Source: Halalkalibacter urbisdiaboli
GTDB lineage: Bacteria > Bacillota > Bacilli > Bacillales > Bacillaceae_D
NCBI RefSeq assembly: GCF_002156385.1
Contig: NZ_MVJM01000003.1
Coordinates: 166,751-230,750, forward strand
Length of the DNA: 64,000 nucleotides
Direction of reading: 5' to 3'
Shown in pieces: positions 61,805-64,000 of the stretch. The notes under the pieces are model-generated. The model made no database searches. It was not told the origin of the DNA and was given only the letters and a program-made list of their open reading frames with translations. Numbering within the stretch: position 1 is the stretch's first letter; every line of letters starts with the position of its first letter. The translations under genes were made by a program, and so were the position numbers.

Positions 61805-61826
61805 TTCAAAGAAATAACTATTATAG

Positions 61827-61862
61827 CACGTGTTCTCATGAATTGAGACGCGTGTTTTTTTT
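61827..61862 (+). terminator. Terminator downstream of the locus II ABC operon
   Basis: CACGTGTTCTCA (61827-61838) and TGAGACGCGTG (61844-61854) pair with one bulge, followed by nine T. Confidence 0.75.
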
Positions 61863-61988
61863 TGTATTAGGGGTGCAGTATTTCGAATTTTTGGTAGTAG
61901 AAATAACTAGATGGAAGAACGTAGCTTCTAATAAAAGATTAATTAAGTTATGGAACAAGTCTCCAAGTTTTGGTCAGACAATTAACAT

Positions 61989-62030
61989 AAAAAAGGGGAT
62001 TTCCGTTTATTATCGGAAATCTCCTTTTTT
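61989..62030. terminator. Bidirectional terminator
   Basis: AAAAAAGGGGATTTCCG (61989-62005) pairs with CGGAAATCTCCTTTTTT (62014-62030), one mismatch, with A- and T-runs on both sides. The 61863-62227 stretch holds no gene I can support. Confidence 0.85.
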
Positions 62031-62227
62031 AAATTTAGCAAAATTGTACTCTTTCTTAGGAAGGACCTCATAGTGTCATAAAATTCTCTGCATGCATTTA
62101 ACGATGTGTCTAATGTAGTGTAACAACACAACCCTTATCCTTATTTTATAAACCTATCCGCAACAAAGATGGTCATGGAAGATTAAAAGATTTTAGACAA
62201 AAAATACTTTTTGGAAGGAAGATAAAG

Positions 62228-62479
62228 GTGATTATTGGCGTACCTCGTGAAGTTAAAAATAATGAAAATCGTGTAGCTCTAACACCAGCAGGAGTAATCT
62301 CTCTTTTAGAGGCTGGACATAATGTAATAGTTGAAATTGATGCTGGGATTGGTAGTAGTTTTACAAATGAAGATTATATTAGTGCTGGCGCAGAAATTAT
62401 TGAAGCTGCCGAGGTTTGGTCTCAAGCGGAAATGATTACGAAAGTGCTAAGTCAAAATAAAAAATGGCTCGAGTTTTAA
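62228..62479 (+). pseudogene. ald: Alanine dehydrogenase, N-terminal fragment
   Basis: The 83 codons read [36 protein letters not shown] and the [15 protein letters not shown] region, an excellent match to the first ~75 residues of alanine dehydrogenase (about 375 aa, NAD-linked Ala to pyruvate). The match ends at [11 protein letters not shown] and the frame then runs into unrelated residues and stops. The catalytic and NAD-binding parts are gone. GTG 62228 follows GGAAGGAAGATAAAG. The 62480-62650 sequence shows no continuation of ald. Confidence 0.85.
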
Positions 62480-62673
62480 TCATTTTTAAGAATGTACGTA
62501 TGAAGTGATGTTAACGCAATTGTAATGCCTTATTCTTATTCAATTTGCAAAGTCTTAGCAGAAGTGAAACTGCTTAAGATGAACGCGCCTGCTAATACAA
62601 CACTGAAAAATTAATTCCTTAGTAATTTGGATTTATTAATTAATCAAAATTTAAAATTTTTTCACTTCCTACA

Positions 62674-62702
62674 TTGACAACGCTTTCATGATATACTAGT
62701 AT
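62674..62702 (+). promoter_or_regulatory. Promoter of the GntR gene, overlapped by cre and a palindromic operator
   Basis: TTGACA (62674-62679), 17 bp, TAGTAT (62697-62702) fit sigma-A. TGACAACGCTTTCA (62675-62688) matches the cre consensus TGNNANCGNTNNCA at every fixed position. TATACTAGTATA (62692-62703) is a perfect palindrome over the -10, and TACTAGTATACAAGTA extends beyond it, a likely site for the GntR protein itself. Confidence 0.7.
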
Positions 62703-62756
62703 ACAAGTATGGAAGAGGGATTGTTTTTAATTTAAAGAACTGTGGGGGCACTAAAT

Positions 62757-63446
62757 ATGACTGTTATAGATTTTTCAAATAAACAAAATCTTTCTATGGG
62801 AACAAGAGTATATGAATTTTTGAGGTCTGAAATTGTAAGTTTGAAGCTGTCGCCAGGAAAATCAATTAGTGAAAATGAGATAGCTGAACGGTTGCAAGTT
62901 AGTAGAACACCGGTGAGAGAAGCTTTTTTAAGACTCTCTCAAGAAGATTTAGTAAATGTATTTCCTCAGAAAGGTTCTTTTGTATCCTTAATTGATTTAG
63001 AACATTTAGAGGAAGCAAGGTTTATGAGAGAACACTTAGAAGTTGCTACAACTAAATTAGCTTGTGAGTTATTTACAGAAAAGAATCTAATAGATATTAC
63101 TGCCAATTTAGAGGCTCAGAAAATGGCTATTCAAACAAAAGATATTGAAGGATTCTATGAATTAGATGATAAGTTTCACTCAATTATTTTTTCGAGTTGT
63201 AAAAAGTCTAGAGTTTGGGAAGTTATACAGAACATGATGAGTATTAACTTTAATCGTATGCGGTATCTGAGTTTAACTGAAAAACTTAATACAGATATGA
63301 TTATTTCGCAACATCAAGAAATAGTTGAATCGATTAAAGAGCAGAATCCCGTAAGAGCTGAGAAAGTGGTACGTGAACATTTAAATCTAGTAGTGATTGA
63401 TCACCAGGCATTAAATAAGAAGTATCCTAATCATTTCAAAGGTTAA
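62757..63446 (+). CDS. GntR-family regulator, FCD subfamily
   Basis: This 229-residue repressor has an N-terminal winged helix (MGTRVYEFLRSEIVSLKLSPG, ISENEIAERLQVSRTPVREAFLRLSQEDLVNVFPQKGSFVS) and a C-terminal all-helical FCD ligand domain (EARFMREHLEVATTKLA; DDKFHSIIFSSC; QHQEIVESI; VVREHL) with the Asp/His residues that bind a metal and an organic-acid ligand. It probably controls the dehydrogenase that follows and its own promoter. GGGGGC precedes ATG 62757. Its ligand is likely a sugar acid, by context. Confidence 0.88.
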   Translation: MTVIDFSNKQNLSMGTRVYEFLRSEIVSLKLSPGKSISENEIAERLQVSRTPVREAFLRLSQEDLVNVFPQKGSFVSLIDLEHLEEARFMREHLEVATTKLACELFTEKNLIDITANLEAQKMAIQTKDIEGFYELDDKFHSIIFSSCKKSRVWEVIQNMMSINFNRMRYLSLTEKLNTDMIISQHQEIVESIKEQNPVRAEKVVREHLNLVVIDHQALNKKYPNHFKG

Positions 63447-63585
63447 GCAAGATTGGATGATGGTTGTAAGTGAGAAAGGTGACTATGAGGGTCTCTTTCC
63501 TTAGAAGATTTACTGGTCAAATTAGAAGAGCAAGAGTTTATTGAGCAGTTAATTTAAACACTAGGGAACTTTGAAAGGAAATGTT

Positions 63586-64000
63586 ATGAACAATATTAAA
63601 GTAGAAGCTCAAGAGTTAGAAAATTTAGTAGTAAAAAAATTAACAGAAGTGGGTTTAAATAAAGAACATGCCTGTATTGTATCAGAGGTGTTGGTTCACG
63701 CAGATTTAAGAGGAGTTAGCTCGCATGGGGTTTTGCGTACTGAACATTATGTAAAAAGACTGACTGAGGGTGGGCTTAATCCTAACCCGAAATTTTCCAT
63801 AAAAGAAACAGGTCCTTGTTCTGCTGTTTTTAATGGTGATGACGGGATCGGGCATGCTGTTATGAAAGAGGCTATGGGGCATGCAATTAAAATGGCAGAG
63901 AAGAATGGGATTGGGATGATTACAGTGATGAATAGTAGTCATTGTGGAGCGTTATCGTATTTTGTTCAACAGGCAGCTGAGAAAAACATGATCGGTGTAG
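63586..64000 (+). CDS. Ldh_2-family malate/lactate/ureidoglycolate-type dehydrogenase (3' cut by window edge)
   Basis: The first 138 residues of an NAD(P)-dependent Ldh_2-family enzyme are present: LVHADLRGVSSHGVLRTEHYVKRL (catalytic His region), KETGPCSAVFNGDDGIGH and SSHCGALSYFVQQAAEKNMIG, very similar to AllD and to other hydroxy-acid dehydrogenases. Family members oxidise 2-hydroxy acids such as malate, sulfolactate, ureidoglycolate or reduce 2,3-diketogulonate. Beside a GntR/FCD regulator, a sugar-acid or hydroxy-acid catabolic role is plausible. GAAAGGA precedes ATG 63586. The short 63447-63585 gap holds a decayed fragment (LEDLLVKLEEQEFIEQLI in one frame). Confidence 0.85.
   Translation, partial: MNNIKVEAQELENLVVKKLTEVGLNKEHACIVSEVLVHADLRGVSSHGVLRTEHYVKRLTEGGLNPNPKFSIKETGPCSAVFNGDDGIGHAVMKEAMGHAIKMAEKNGIGMITVMNSSHCGALSYFVQQAAEKNMIGV

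Noticed and set aside
61413-61805. 130-codon minus-strand frame starting MTRTGLEPMTC
   Set aside because: The start is the antisense translation of the tRNA remnant and the rest is antisense to the permease gene.
1-64000. CRISPR array, rRNA operon, complete tRNA gene or prophage
   Set aside because: No regularly spaced repeats, rRNA-like sequence, complete cloverleaf or phage structural gene was seen.

Overview
The window looks like chromosome of a spore-forming, low-GC Gram-positive of the Bacillaceae, possibly an alkaliphile-type Bacillus relative. Indicators are a cwlJ-gerQ spore-germination pair, a small Sda-type sporulation kinase inhibitor, strong AGGAGG ribosome binding sites, frequent TTG/GTG starts, Sfp-type phosphopantetheinyl transferase, YesM/YesN-type regulation and SLH-anchored enzymes. 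No species can be named from the sequence alone.

Layout. (1) 1-4 kb: the end of an EmrB-type drug exporter, a frameshifted retropepsin-like gene, an alditol/xylitol-oxidase-type flavoenzyme on the minus strand, and cwlJ-gerQ. (2) 4.1-6.1 kb: a lone heparinase II/III-like gene with a CcpA-type site. (3) 6.4-13 kb: an accessory stretch of small lipoprotein and membrane-protein genes, each followed by a short hairpin repeat with an AACGGGTGC-like head. It is littered with broken genes (three retropepsin copies, a homopolymer frameshift, a truncated DUF3139-like gene) and a fused pair of IS3-family remnants. (4) 13.4-29 kb: glycan utilisation locus I, holding an ABC importer without its own ATPase, a YesM/YesN-like two-component pair, a GH88 unsaturated glucuronyl hydrolase, a DUF2264 protein, and a large GH59-like secreted enzyme whose S-layer anchor is split off by a frameshift. 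Each of its four transcription units has an AGCGCT-centred cre-like site 80-120 nt upstream of the start codon. (5) 29.0-30.1 kb: sda and debris. (6) 30.1-51.4 kb: a lipopeptide/polyketide biosynthetic cluster. (7) 51.8-61.7 kb: glycan locus II, with a second GH88 + DUF2264 pair, two AraC-type regulators and an LplB/YtcP-type ABC importer. (8) 61.7-64 kb: tRNA debris, a truncated alanine dehydrogenase, a GntR/FCD regulator and the start of an Ldh_2-family dehydrogenase.

How the genes work together. Loci I and II look like two parallel routes for taking up and dismantling unsaturated uronate-containing oligosaccharides: surface enzyme, importer, intracellular GH88, then DUF2264 enzyme. Both importers probably borrow a shared MsmX-type ATPase.

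The most interesting system is the cluster at 30-51 kb. A fatty-acyl-AMP ligase/NRPS protein, a free-standing acyltransferase and a second megasynthase with domain order KS-(AT deleted)-PCP-C-FkbH-PCP-reductase form a short line. Predicted steps are: activate a fatty acid, add one amino acid (Ile-like code), extend once with malonyl and keep the beta-keto group, then join the chain to a glyceryl unit loaded by the in-line FkbH domain and release it by the reductase. A C-FkbH-PCP-reductase terminus predicts a glycerol-derived ester aldehyde/alcohol or a tetronate. I do not know a described product with this architecture.
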